A stretch of 64,000 bases of DNA from CAZYTM01 sp964649725 (GTDB taxonomy: Bacteria; Desulfobacterota; Desulfuromonadia; Geobacterales; Geobacteraceae). The stretch covers positions 474,555 through 538,554 of the forward strand of contig CAZYTM010000002.1 of assembly GCA_964649725.1 (NCBI GenBank), given 5' to 3'. The translations under genes and the position numbers were made by a program. Below, in pieces: positions 44,956-52,825 of this stretch (the first letter of the stretch is position 1; every line of letters starts with the position of its first letter). Under the pieces are notes generated by a model. That model was not told the DNA's origin and did not search any database. It was given only the letters and a program-made list of their open reading frames with translations.

Positions 44956-45051
44956 TTAATTGTTGTATTTTGCGATCAACATCCCGGCAAAACCCAGCGA
45001 AAGGAAGAGAAATGCACACCATACTACTGTTACTGCATTGAATACCACCAC
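44956..45051 (-). CDS. Very small membrane protein, 31 aa
   Basis: Starts GTG with AGGAGG seven bases upstream. The product begins VVVFNAVTVVWCAFL, is one hydrophobic span to about residue 26, and ends AKYNN. An in-frame ATG eight codons upstream (45073-45075) would add a basic PRGRR segment but has a weaker ribosome site. The size and layout resemble tiny accessory subunits of respiratory complexes; no family is recognised. Beyond this gene the stretch 44780-45294 holds nothing else clear. Confidence 0.55.
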   Translation of the reverse strand: MVVFNAVTVVWCAFLFLSLGFAGMLIAKYNN

Positions 45052-45294
45052 TTGAAACCTCCTGCCTCTCGGCATGTTGCCAACACCAAACTCTCTCCGC
45101 GGATAATCGTAATTCACCCTACTCCCTAACTAAAGGAATAGATAACTAATAATGCTGCGCCGCAAAGATAAGCCGGCGAAGCAGGCTGGGCCTGACAACT
45201 ATTTTCCGCCAGGGAGAAGATCATCCTGCTGGACAACAGCAGTCGCAATGAGGTATATCGGTAAGGAGAATTCCATACGCAAGGAGATCCAGCG

Positions 45295-46119
45295 ATGCTC
45301 GACTTCACTATTGACCAGACTGCCTGCAACAGCTGCGGCGAATGCGTGTCCGACTGCCCGGCACGGATCATCACCATGACCGGTGCCGGATACCCGGCCA
45401 TAGCGCCGGAACATGAGGCGGCCTGCTACCGTTGCCAGCACTGTCTGGCGATCTGCCCCACTGCCGCCATCTCCATCCTCGGCCTCGATCCGGCCGACAG
45501 CCTCCCGCTGGCCGGCAATTACCCGGAACCGAAGCAGCTGGAGACCCTGATCAAGGGGCGCCGCTCGGTACGCCGTTTCCAGGCGGAGAACCTCGAACCG
45601 AAGCTGTTGCAGCACCTGCTGGAGGTCGCCTGGCACGCCCCGACCGGGGTCAATTCCCGCCAGGTCCGCTTCACCGTGGTGGACGACCGGGAGAAGCTCG
45701 CCGAGCTCCGCGCCGAGCTGATGACCGGGCTGGCCAGGCTGGTGCAAGAGGATGCCCTCCCCGAAGGGCTCGGTTTCTATGCCGATTTCGTCCGGGTCTG
45801 GGAGGAGCAGGGGCATGACGTCATCTTCCGCAACGCCCCCCATCTGCTCATCGCCTCGGTGCCGGCGAGCGTCGCCTCACCCCTCCCTGACTGCCTGATC
45901 GCCCTCTCCTACTTCGAACTCTTTGCCCAGGCCAACGGCGTCGGCACAGTCTGGGACGGGCTGGCCAAATGGGCCATCGATGACCTGGTGCCACAGATGC
46001 GCCAGCGGCTCGGCATCCCGGAGGACCATCTGCTCGGCTACTGCATGGTCTTCGGCCGGCCGGCGGTCCGCTACAGCCGGAGCGTGCAGCATAAGTCGGC
46101 CGATATCAGGCGGTTCTGA
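45295..46119 (+). CDS. Ferredoxin-nitroreductase fusion protein
   Basis: 274 residues. Two 4Fe-4S motifs open the protein (Cys11, 14, 17, 21 and Cys44, 47, 50, 54), followed by a nitroreductase-fold flavin domain (about 85-270) with RRSVRRF for FMN binding and the HAPTGVNSRQVRF block. It should transfer electrons from the clusters to FMN and a substrate such as a quinone or nitro compound. AAGGAG lies eight bases before the ATG. The MFS gene follows 36 bases later on the same strand. Confidence 0.93.
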   Translation: MLDFTIDQTACNSCGECVSDCPARIITMTGAGYPAIAPEHEAACYRCQHCLAICPTAAISILGLDPADSLPLAGNYPEPKQLETLIKGRRSVRRFQAENLEPKLLQHLLEVAWHAPTGVNSRQVRFTVVDDREKLAELRAELMTGLARLVQEDALPEGLGFYADFVRVWEEQGHDVIFRNAPHLLIASVPASVASPLPDCLIALSYFELFAQANGVGTVWDGLAKWAIDDLVPQMRQRLGIPEDHLLGYCMVFGRPAVRYSRSVQHKSADIRRF

Positions 46120-46155
46120 GGGTGCGCCCGCTTTTGCTGACAGCGTCAGGAGACC

Positions 46156-47329
46156 ATGACTAGGACTACCCCGACCCTTACCCCTTTCGTGCTCCTCTGC
46201 CTGCTCGGCTTCATCGCCTTTTTCAGCTCTTACCTGCGGATGCCGGTGATGCCGCTCTATGCAGCCTCGCTGGGGGCCGACCAGGCCCAGGTGGGGGGGG
46301 ATCATCGGCGCCTTCATGCTGACTGCCGGGCTCCTCTCCATCCCGGCCGGCCTGCTGGCCGATCGGATCGGCCGGAAAACCCCGCTTATCGCCGGCCTGC
46401 TAGCCATCGCCGGCTCTGCCCTGCTGATCCCCTACTGCCACCTCCCGATCGAGATGGCCGGCGCCTATATCCTCTTTGGCGCAGGGCTGGCCGCCTTTGC
46501 GCCAGGTATGCTCTCTGCCGTGGCCGACCTGGTCCCTGCCGAGCGGCTCGGCCAGGCCTATGGCTGGTACACCACCGCCATCTACATCGCCATGACCCTG
46601 GGGCCGGCTACCGGCGGCTTGCTGGCAAAGTCGCTGGGGCTGAGCATGGTCTTTGTCATCTCCGGGCTGCTCACCATAGCGGTCGCCAGCCTGGCCCTGC
46701 TGGTCCTCCCCCAGAGCACGCCCCGGCGGAAGAGCGAGCTGCACTCCGCCCTCTCCGCCACCGTCGACCTGCTGCAGAACCAGTGGCTCCTCGCCTCCCT
46801 CCTGGCAACAGTGGGGAGCTGCATCGGCTTCGGCTTCTTCATCACCTTCCTCCCCCTCTACGCCGCCTCCCTCGGTTACGACCCGGCCCAGGCCGGGCTC
46901 CTCTTTGCGGCCCAGGCGTTGACCAACGTCCTCTGCCGGGTCCCGATCGGGAGTATCGCCGACCGCTTCGACCGCCGTCTGATCGTGGTGGCCGGGCTCC
47001 TCTGCCTGGCGCTCGCCCTGCCAGCCATGGGGCAGGCGGTCCAGCTCCCCTATCTGATGGCCTGTGCCGTATTGCTCGGGGTAGGGATGGCCCTGGCCTT
47101 CACCGCCATCGGCGCGCTGATCGCCGAACAGGTCCCGGCCCGGCAACGGGGGTTGGCGATGGGGATGTACAACAGCTGCATCTATCTCGGGATGATGACC
47201 GGTTCCACGCTCCTGGGGCTGGTCTTGAAATGGATCGGCTACCCCATCGGGTTTGCCATCTCAGGCGGGGTGGCGCTGCTGGCGCTCTGCTGGTTCGGGG
47301 TGTTGACGCGGAGACTGCGGCGAGACTGA
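46156..47329 (+). pseudogene. MFS transporter, broken by +1 G in a poly-G tract
   Basis: The reading frame begins with AGGAGACC-ATG and gives the first MFS span (FVLLCLLGFIAFFSSYLRM), then passes eight consecutive Gs at 46293-46300 and leaves the frame. From there the rest of a normal 12-span carrier continues in the +2 frame: the loop GLLADRIGRKTP, then spans up to the stop at 47329. Seven Gs would restore one 390-residue protein. The remainder shows no other damage. This may be a recent mutation, a phase-variable switch or a sequencing error. The substrate is unknown. Confidence 0.85.
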
Positions 47330-47375
47330 CCGATTGGCGCAGCCAGCTGCTTTGTTGCGGAAAACCGGGGGGCAA

Positions 47376-47480
47376 CCGGTCGATCACCCCGAGGATGCGG
47401 CTAAGGTCGGGGGGGAATGTTTCTCGATCTTTGCCAGCCTGGTTTTAAAGTGCGGGGTGGGGAACTAGCTGAATGGTGCC
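47376..47480 (-). pseudogene. Remnant of a RelE-like toxin gene
   Basis: Bases 47376-47470 match the 5' part of the RelE-like gene at 48539-48634 (GGTCGATCACCCCGAGGATG, TTTCTCGATCTTTGCCAGCC and flanks), with scattered changes. On the minus strand it corresponds to about codons 3-37; the ATG is lost and a TAG lies in frame. It is a decayed partial copy left by duplication, just downstream of the HEPN gene. Confidence 0.85.
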
Positions 47481-47485
47481 ATGAT

Positions 47486-47872
47486 TCATTCAGAAATGGG
47501 TAGCAGGAACCGTTCAGCCAAAAGGAGGAACTGCTCGGCGCGGGTTATCTGCTCAACTGCCTGCTCGTAATTTACCGCGCTACGGATGCCGTAGTCGCCA
47601 CTGTGCCGAAGCTCCTGCGCTTCCATGAGGAATCGGTGGAATTCGGTCGGCACCTTGCCGCTCCGCGCAAACTCCCGGCCAAATGCCGAAATTACTGCGG
47701 AATGCTTCGAAAAGGAGAGCCCTTCTCCTTCAAGAAAAGCCTCGGCGATGTAAAACATGGCGAAATAGGCCCGCGATGCTGCATAGCCGGGATATTCCCC
47801 TTGCAAGAGAAGTTTAGCGGCAGCGATGCTGTCACGGGCTTCCTGAAGAAGTTCGAGCTGCTCGTCCGTCAT
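47486..47872 (-). CDS. HEPN domain protein (toxin-type)
   Basis: 128 residues, helical, of the COG1895-like HEPN group: SRAYFAMFYIAEAFL in helix 2 and ELRHSGDYG in place of the RX4-6H motif. It overlaps the nucleotidyltransferase gene by four bases, the standard HEPN/MNT layout. In related pairs the nucleotidyltransferase silences the HEPN protein. This branch lacks the clear RX4HXY RNase motif of the HepT at 51056-51397. Confidence 0.88.
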   Translation of the reverse strand: MTDEQLELLQEARDSIAAAKLLLQGEYPGYAASRAYFAMFYIAEAFLEGEGLSFSKHSAVISAFGREFARSGKVPTEFHRFLMEAQELRHSGDYGIRSAVNYEQAVEQITRAEQFLLLAERFLLPISE

Positions 47873-48186
47873 GCAGCAATCCCCTCCTTGCGGATATTGC
47901 GCAGCAAAGGGCCGTTGCGGTGGAGATAGCGAGACTCCTCCATAAAGACACAGCTTATCACCACGTCGTTTTCAAGCGAGAGTTCCGCAACGATTTTGCC
48001 GGTTCTCTTGATCTCCTCGCCAGGGTTGACGTCGCCATGCAAGACAACGAGCAGGTCAATGTCCGCACCCGGTTCGGCATCGCCTCGGGCATGAGAGCCG
48101 AACAGGACCAGATGGAGCAACCTGGCGCCATAAAGGACTTCCAGTCTTGCGCGTAGCGCTGCTAATATTTTTCGAACTTCCGGCAT
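47869..48186 (-). CDS. Minimal nucleotidyltransferase (MNT antitoxin-type)
   Basis: 105 residues from the ATG after GGAGAAGAT. The GS-X10-DXD motif of the pol-beta fold is intact (GSHARGDAEPGADID). It pairs with the overlapping HEPN gene. A promoter shared with two other nucleotidyltransferase genes lies upstream at 48221-48248. Confidence 0.9.
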   Translation of the reverse strand: MPEVRKILAALRARLEVLYGARLLHLVLFGSHARGDAEPGADIDLLVVLHGDVNPGEEIKRTGKIVAELSLENDVVISCVFMEESRYLHRNGPLLRNIRKEGIAA

Positions 48187-48220
48187 ATCTTCTCCAGCTG
48201 CCAACTAACCGTTTGTCGGC

Positions 48221-48248
48221 ATTATACAGGATCAAGCGGAGAAATCAA
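48221..48248 (-). promoter_or_regulatory. Shared MNT-module promoter, copy 1
   Basis: Minus strand: TTGATT, 16 bases, TATAAT. The same boxes and spacing occur at 51723-51750 and 54123-54150, each upstream of a nucleotidyltransferase gene. AACCGGTT, a palindrome, overlaps the upstream edge in copies 1 and 2 and could be an operator. Confidence 0.7.
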
Positions 48249-48310
48249 CCGGTTAGGGTGTCGGGTTGTGCGGGCAAAACAAAGCTCTCCCCCCGTCAGC
48301 TAATACCGCT

Positions 48311-48646
48311 TCAGATCCGGTTCGCCTCGTTCTTGTGGAAGACGTCGAAGAAGATCACGCTGTTGTCCTGCACCTCGTGGCAGAAGCCGCACTCCCCGGC
48401 CAGCTTCTTCCCCTCCTTGCGGCAGAGTTCGCACCAGTGGTAGATGAGGCGGTAGTCGCGGCGGCCGACATACTTCTTCAGCCGGCCATGCAGTTCGCCA
48501 TGCATCCAGCCATCTGCGTCTGAGGGGTTCTCAAGGAGCCGGTCGATCACCCCGAGGATGCGGCTATGGCCAGGAGGGTCATGTTTCTCGATCTTTGCCA
48601 GCCTGGTTTTAAAGTGCGGAGTGGGGAAATAGATGAACTGCGGCAT
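48311..48646 (-). CDS. RelE/ParE-like toxin with cysteine cluster
   Basis: 111 residues. It opens with the RelE-type strand and helices (FKTRLAKIEKHD) and has the GRRDYRLIYHW beta segment of this fold. Unusually, Cys72, Cys75, Cys86 and Cys89 lie in an insertion between two strands and could bind zinc. It follows the XRE gene by 30 bases. A damaged partial copy lies at 47376-47480. Confidence 0.82.
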   Translation of the reverse strand: MPQFIYFPTPHFKTRLAKIEKHDPPGHSRILGVIDRLLENPSDADGWMHGELHGRLKKYVGRRDYRLIYHWCELCRKEGKKLAGECGFCHEVQDNSVIFFDVFHKNEANRI

Positions 48647-48676
48647 TGGTTGCTCCTGGGTGAGGTGGTGGGGCGG

Positions 48677-49117
48677 TCAAAGAAACCGGCGATAGTCGCA
48701 GTGCAAAGCAGCAGCCAGTTTTCTGGCCGTCTCCTTGCCGATCGGGCGCCGGCCATGTTCCATGGCGCTTATGTTGGCGCGGGGGATGCCGGTCAACCTG
48801 GCCAGCTCTTCCTGGGTCATCTCCTCGCGCAGACGGATGCCGCGCAGATAGACTCCACCAGGGTTGGTCTCCAGTCCCCCCTCTCTGCAACCCTTCTTAA
48901 TGCCATATTCAGCCATGACTTCGGCACAACGCAGAGTATCCGGCTTTTGCGCAGCAGCGGCAATGCGCTGCAACAACTCAGCATACCGGCCGCCCTGCAC
49001 CTTTTGCCTGAACCAGGCGATCTCCTCAGCCGGGGACATCCCCTTGATCTGCTTGTAGATCTTTTCCTGCGCAACACGTTTGAAGGCAATGCAATCAAAA
49101 TCCTTAATCTTTGCCAT
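48677..49117 (-). CDS. XRE-type DNA-binding protein (antitoxin-like)
   Basis: 146 residues from the ATG after GGGAGG. A helical N-terminal half (FKRVAQEKIYKQIKGMSPAE) precedes a C-terminal helix-turn-helix of the XRE type (MTQEELARLTGIPRANISAM, about residues 100-140). It overlaps the PIN gene by 14 bases and is followed by the RelE-like gene, so it may act as antitoxin to either or both. Confidence 0.83.
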   Translation of the reverse strand: MAKIKDFDCIAFKRVAQEKIYKQIKGMSPAEEIAWFRQKVQGGRYAELLQRIAAAAQKPDTLRCAEVMAEYGIKKGCREGGLETNPGGVYLRGIRLREEMTQEELARLTGIPRANISAMEHGRRPIGKETARKLAAALHCDYRRFL

Positions 49118-49571
49118 ATATGATTGCCTCCCGGGGAGAGATGATGGTGAGGATGCCATAGCCGTTCAGCAGATTCACCTGGTTATACGCCTTCATCTTG
49201 TCCAGTCTGACAATGTGTTTGAAGTTCCATGATACGATGGCGTCGACTCTGGCAATGGTGGCCGCGGCCACATGAGTCAGATCATCGATCCACTTCGGGC
49301 CCAATATACCGGCGGTCAGATAATCATTTCTTAACTGTATGATCTCTTCTGTTATAGAGATCAATTCAAGTCCATCTTCCGGCAATGACAGTACCATCTC
49401 ACTCACCTGTCGTGGAGCATCTGCAAGCTCCTCAAGTACAATTTCCGACATGACTGCAGAATATGATCCGCTGCGGACAAGCTCGAAAACAGCAAGGGAA
49501 ACCACGGCGAATTCGACATCAAAACAGCCGCCAAATACAGATGTATCAAGATATATCCTTGTTTTTTTCAT
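49104..49571 (-). CDS. PIN domain protein
   Basis: 155 residues from the ATG at codon 26 of the longest frame. The N-terminal acidic site is in RIYLDTSVFGG and further acidic residues occur in EIVLEELADAP and WIDDLTHVAAA, matching PIN-fold ribonucleases. VSWNFKHIVRLDK is the family's C-terminal block. It overlaps the XRE gene. PIN proteins of this type are usually toxins; no separate small antitoxin gene is visible. Confidence 0.82.
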   Translation of the reverse strand: MKKTRIYLDTSVFGGCFDVEFAVVSLAVFELVRSGSYSAVMSEIVLEELADAPRQVSEMVLSLPEDGLELISITEEIIQLRNDYLTAGILGPKWIDDLTHVAAATIARVDAIVSWNFKHIVRLDKMKAYNQVNLLNGYGILTIISPREAIIYGKD

Positions 49572-49732
49572 GACTTTGTTCCCGGCTGAGTCAATGGCAA
49601 TCCCGCGCGTTAAAGCCTTGCGGCTATATACGACAATCCATGTCATAATCTATAATGTATCAGTGGTTGATACCTTGTCAAGGGATTTTCTGTTGCTGCT
49701 GCTAGTAGGATATGGAACTCTGGTCTGGCAGA

Positions 49733-49809
49733 AGGCGAACTACCGGCAATCAATGAATTGTTGGTGCATATAGATATTGTGTGGCAAATCAAGAACCGTC
49801 CGCGAACAT
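49733..49809. repeat. Dispersed repeat A, copy 1
   Basis: About 77 bases, from AGGCGAACTAC to CCGTCCGCGAACAT, nearly identical to 50959-51036 (a few substitutions and one small indel), in the same orientation. Two copies flank rbgA. Confidence 0.9.
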
Positions 49810-49820
49810 CCCAATTTTGT

Positions 49821-49870
49821 TTTGTCGAGGCGGATAAGTGGATTGTGGGGGTCTGACACCTCTAGTTATT
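49821..49870. repeat. Dispersed repeat B, copy 1
   Basis: 50 bases, consensus from TTTGTCGAGGCAGATAAGTG to CCTCTAGTTATT. Here it overlaps the end of rbgA so that the minus-strand repeat supplies the last Asn-Asn codons and the TAG stop. The central G5/C5 stem of other copies is broken here. Confidence 0.9.
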
Positions 49871-50710
49871 CTCTGTTCCTGCCAGCTCCGGCTCTTCGAG
49901 GCTGATCCGCCCCAGCTTGCCGCTGCGGAGTTCCCGCAGAAAAGCCTCGGCCGCCCGATTTAGATCCACCTCGCCGCCGCTCACCAGACAGCCGAGGCGG
50001 CGAGCTATCTGTGCCAGCACGGCAAGGGGATCATCAGGGGGATCGGTGAGCTGGTAACGGCTCCGGAGCATTTCCGGATAACGCTGCAGCATGAACCTGA
50101 GGGCAAAGAGCCCCACATCCAGGTAGTCGAGAGCGGCCGCCCCTATGGCGCCGCTGGTTGCCAGGCGATAGGCCGCCGTCTGATCCTCCATATCGGGCCA
50201 GAGCAGTCCCGGTGTGTCATAAAGGACCATGCCTTTGTCCAGTTCGATCCTCTGGGTTATGGTGGTGATAGCCGGCTTGTCGCCGACCTTTGCCAGGCTC
50301 CTCCCCGCCAGGGTGTTGATCAGGGTCGATTTGCCCACATTGGGGATGCCGACGATCATGGCCCGCAGCGGAAAGCCGGGGTTGCCGCGGTTCGGTGCCA
50401 ATTGCCGGCAGAGCTTGATCAGCCGGTTCACCTCGCGATGCTGCTTGGCCGACAGGGGGAGGGCTCGCACGCCGGAGAGCCGCTCCAGCTCCCGGACCCA
50501 GGCCTTGGTGACGGTGGGATCGGCAAGGTCGTTCTTGTTCAGCACCTTGATGCAGGGCTTGTGGCGACGCAACTGCGTCAACAGGTGGTTGGAACTGGAG
50601 ACGGGCAGGCGGGCGTCCAGGATCTCGATGACAAGATCGGTCTTACTGATCATATCGGTCAGCTTCTCGTGGGCCGTACCCATATGCCCGGGATACCATT
50701 TTATCGTCAT
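49862..50710 (-). CDS. rbgA: Ribosome biogenesis GTPase
   Basis: 282 residues from the ATG opening MTIKWYPGHMGTAHEKL, the standard YlqF/RbgA beginning; a start 15 codons earlier is possible. The G motifs are circularly permuted: NKND (G4) precedes GIPNVGKST (G1) and DTPG (G3). It matures the large ribosomal subunit. The C-terminal ANTAR-like domain is present. The last two residues and the stop come from repeat B, so the natural C-terminus may have been replaced. A core gene sitting among repeats and toxin modules. Confidence 0.94.
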   Translation of the reverse strand: MTIKWYPGHMGTAHEKLTDMISKTDLVIEILDARLPVSSSNHLLTQLRRHKPCIKVLNKNDLADPTVTKAWVRELERLSGVRALPLSAKQHREVNRLIKLCRQLAPNRGNPGFPLRAMIVGIPNVGKSTLINTLAGRSLAKVGDKPAITTITQRIELDKGMVLYDTPGLLWPDMEDQTAAYRLATSGAIGAAALDYLDVGLFALRFMLQRYPEMLRSRYQLTDPPDDPLAVLAQIARRLGCLVSGGEVDLNRAAEAFLRELRSGKLGRISLEEPELAGTENN

Positions 50711-50905
50711 GTCTGCTCTTTCCTCTGTCGTTTCATGCAGCTCACAGTGACTCACTCCCGTGCTGCGGAGGGATGTTTATGCTGGCATCTTATAACGCTA
50801 ATGCAAGCATGGCAAAGATATTCTCTCTTTGGCACCGTTACATTTATCTACTTGGATGAGACACGACCCTTATGCTGGTTCTGTTATCGAGGTGGGTGGA
50901 TTGGT

Positions 50906-50955
50906 TTTGTCGAGGCAGATAAGTGGATTGTGGGGGTCTGCCCCCTCTAGTTATT
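50906..50955. repeat. Dispersed repeat B, copy 2
   Basis: 50 bases, the best-formed copy, with GGGGG and CCCCC around a TCTG loop. It directly joins repeat A copy 2. The sequence just upstream (about 50856-50905) shares a GAGACACG..CCCTT element with regions near 52368 and 53692. Confidence 0.9.
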
Positions 50956-50958
50956 AGG

Positions 50959-51036
50959 AGGCGAACTACTGGCAATCAATGAATTGTTGGGGTCATATTG
51001 ATATTGTGTGGCAAATCAAGAACCGTCCGCGAACAT
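50959..51036. repeat. Dispersed repeat A, copy 2
   Basis: 78 bases matching 49733-49809 in the same orientation, lying between repeat B copy 2 and the 3' end of the hepT gene. Confidence 0.9.
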
Positions 51037-51055
51037 TCTCCTTTGGAAACCGAAT

Positions 51056-51397
51056 TCAGGAGGCTGCCGAAATGAGTCGCGCAATAATGATTTTAAATGG
51101 AGGGAGATCCTGCATCACTGTCTCCCAAACAGCCGTCAGATCGACTCCGAAATACTGGTGGATCAGCTTGTCCCGCATCCCGGCGATATCTTTCCAGGGT
51201 GCGTCAGGATTTAGCGTCTTCAAAGGCTCCGAGAGTTTTTTGGTGGCTTCGCCGATGATCTCGAACTGCCGGATAACGCCGTCCTGCACCAGCCTGCTCC
51301 CCATAAAAGCCTCGTAATCGAAGCCGGCGACATATTCTTCTATCTGGTTGATCGCGTCCATGATATGTCGCAGATAAACGGCATCGTCCTTAGTCAC
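51056..51397 (-). CDS. hepT: HEPN toxin (HepT)
   Basis: 113 residues of the DUF86 group. The RX4HXY ribonuclease motif is intact: Arg75, His80, Tyr82 in RDKLIHQY. In studied HepT/MntA pairs this motif cuts RNA and its tyrosine is adenylylated by MntA. The start overlaps the MntA gene by four bases. Confidence 0.92.
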   Translation of the reverse strand: MTKDDAVYLRHIMDAINQIEEYVAGFDYEAFMGSRLVQDGVIRQFEIIGEATKKLSEPLKTLNPDAPWKDIAGMRDKLIHQYFGVDLTAVWETVMQDLPPFKIIIARLISAAS

Positions 51398-51699
51398 TGG
51401 TAGATCACCTTTAACTCGGATTTGATACGATCTATAAGGTATGGGCTGATCGCCTGCTCGGTCAGAAGATCGACCCTGATGCCAAGATTTTCCGAAAGTT
51501 CGCGCTCGATCTTTACCAGAGTCAGCAGGCTTTTCCGTTCATGGAAGTCCACCAGCAGATCCAGGTCGCTGCCAGGGCCTTGCTCGCCACGGGCATACGA
51601 ACCGAACAGGCCGATCTTCCGCACCCCATATCTGCCAAGTACGGCTACGACGACAGCTTCTATCTCTTCCCGGCTCATGGTGAGATCCAGACCTTTCAT
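51394..51699 (-). CDS. mntA: MntA-type nucleotidyltransferase antitoxin
   Basis: 101 residues with the GS-X10-DXD motif (GSYARGEQGPGSDLD). It is the likely adenylyltransferase that neutralises the overlapping HepT. No clear ribosome site precedes the ATG; an ATG at codon 8 is an alternative. The shared promoter lies 24 bases upstream. Confidence 0.92.
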   Translation of the reverse strand: MKGLDLTMSREEIEAVVVAVLGRYGVRKIGLFGSYARGEQGPGSDLDLLVDFHERKSLLTLVKIERELSENLGIRVDLLTEQAISPYLIDRIKSELKVIYQ

Positions 51700-51722
51700 T
51701 GATTAGCAGCGATCATGTTGGC

Positions 51723-51750
51723 ATTATACAGGATCAAGCGGGGAAATCAA
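51723..51750 (-). promoter_or_regulatory. Shared MNT-module promoter, copy 2
   Basis: Minus strand TTGATT, 16 bases, TATAAT. About 60 bases around it match copy 1 almost exactly (48219-48285 against 51721-51787). The predicted leader to mntA is about 17 bases. Confidence 0.72.
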
Positions 51751-51817
51751 CCGGTTAGGGTGTTGGGTTGCGCGGGCAAAACGAATCTATATATGAGACG
51801 CAAGATGTTTTTGAGGA

Positions 51818-51865
51818 ATGCGGAGCAGATAAGTGGATTGTGGGGGTTTGGCCCCTCTAGCTTTT
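51818..51865. repeat. Dispersed repeat B, copy 3
   Basis: About 48 bases with a diverged left end and CTTTT in place of GTTATT at the right. It lies 32 bases past the brnA stop. Confidence 0.85.
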
Positions 51866-51897
51866 ACTCTGTCCCGGAACTCTGGACAGTTCTCCGG

Positions 51898-52167
51898 TTA
51901 CGCTGCTCTCATCCTCTTCTGTTTCATAGCCTCCCGCAGGATCGCATTTGCCCTGCTCTGGTATCCTTTGCCATCTTTTTTCAACCAAGCCAGCACATCG
52001 GCGTCCAGCCTGAGGGTGACCGGCTGTTTGAGCGGGCGGTAGAATTTGCCTACTATTCCCCCTTCAAGAGAGGTGAGTTCCGGCAGGTCGCTGAAATCGA
52101 TCTCTTCGTCAGGCATAGCAGCCAATGCCTGCAACTCCTTCTTCTGCTCTTTAGTGAGCTTCTTCAT
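51898..52167 (-). CDS. brnA: BrnA-like antitoxin
   Basis: 89 residues from an ATG with AAGGAG ten bases upstream. The C-terminal ribbon-helix-helix (VTLRLDADVLAWLKKDGKGY to ILREAM) is the BrnA signature, with an acidic N-terminal part that would wrap the toxin. The BrnT toxin gene, normally just upstream, is absent, so this is an orphan. A TTGAAA/TTAAAT promoter-like pair lies near 52210-52240. Confidence 0.88.
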   Translation of the reverse strand: MKKLTKEQKKELQALAAMPDEEIDFSDLPELTSLEGGIVGKFYRPLKQPVTLRLDADVLAWLKKDGKGYQSRANAILREAMKQKRMRAA

Positions 52168-52299
52168 AAAGCTTGCGCTCCTTTCGCGTCGATTTCCGCG
52201 CTGAGATTTAACATGTATGTACAATTTTTCAAACTTTGCCTAGGAGTTCGGGGTCTGTTTGCGGGAGAGGAAAAGGCCTGAATAGGGGGATGGAGTGGT

Positions 52300-52349
52300 T
52301 TTGTTGAAGTAGAAAAGTGGATTGTGGGGGTTTGGCCCCTCTAGTTATT
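52300..52349. repeat. Dispersed repeat B, copy 4
   Basis: 50 bases. The minus-strand copy supplies the final Asn codons and the TAG stop of the truncated gene at 52341-52475. Confidence 0.9.
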
Positions 52350-52475
52350 ATTCATACTGTATAGAGTTGAGACACGGCCCTTTTGTGGTCTCTCTGTTTC
52401 GATCCCCCAGCTGCGGAGATGCTCGGCTATGTAAGCGGCCAGTTCGCCAATGGTAAGATCGGACAGGGAGATCAC
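52341..52475 (-). pseudogene. Truncated nucleotidyltransferase-like gene, 44 codons
   Basis: A GTG that overlaps the stop of the winged-helix gene opens a 44-codon frame beginning VISLSDLTIGELAAYIAEHL. It resembles the N-terminus of AbiEii-like/DUF6036-type nucleotidyltransferases often paired with such regulators, where a GG-containing nucleotide site would follow. Instead the frame runs into repeat B and ends there. The family call is from memory of the pattern, not a search. Confidence 0.6.
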
Positions 52476-52801
52476 AGCGGCTTGCCTCTGCGGCGGGGAC
52501 GACGCCGGTTCAGCAGCAGCCGCTGCTGCAGCTCTTCATCGTAAAATGAGGCAGTTTTTTCCAGCAGTGCTGCAAGTTCAGCGAGCAGAGGGTAGCGCGG
52601 ATTGAAAGTGTAGAGGCGGGTGCGGCCGGCAGTACGACTCGCCAGAACGCCGCCCACTTCCAGCTTGTCCAGCTGCTTCTGGATAGGTGCCAGAGAACTG
52701 CTGTAGAAGGCTGCGATCTCCCGGGCATACCCTTCCCCTCTGGCATTCAAAAATGTAAGGACGCGCTCGCAGTTGATGGAACCGACAATTGCTTCGATCA
52801 T
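52472..52801 (-). CDS. Winged-helix transcriptional regulator, ArsR-like
   Basis: 109 residues. A winged helix-turn-helix covers about 5-75 (ERVLTFLNARGEGYAREIAA, then IQKQLDKLEVGGVLASR and a wing with RLYTFNPRYPL). The tail is Arg-rich. Regulators of this type often sit ahead of nucleotidyltransferase toxin modules. Its promoter carries a 16-bp perfect palindrome, probably its own operator. Confidence 0.87.
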   Translation of the reverse strand: MIEAIVGSINCERVLTFLNARGEGYAREIAAFYSSSLAPIQKQLDKLEVGGVLASRTAGRTRLYTFNPRYPLLAELAALLEKTASFYDEELQQRLLLNRRRPRRRGKPL

Positions 52802-52825
52802 GGCTCTGACCTGTAAACTTTAATG

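Noticed and set aside
48566..49123. Plus-strand frame of 185 codons
   Set aside because: Antisense to the RelE and XRE genes, which have clear families and ribosome sites.
50402..50950. Plus-strand frame of 182 codons ending in repeat B
   Set aside because: Mostly antisense to rbgA; the end is repeat sequence. No family pattern.
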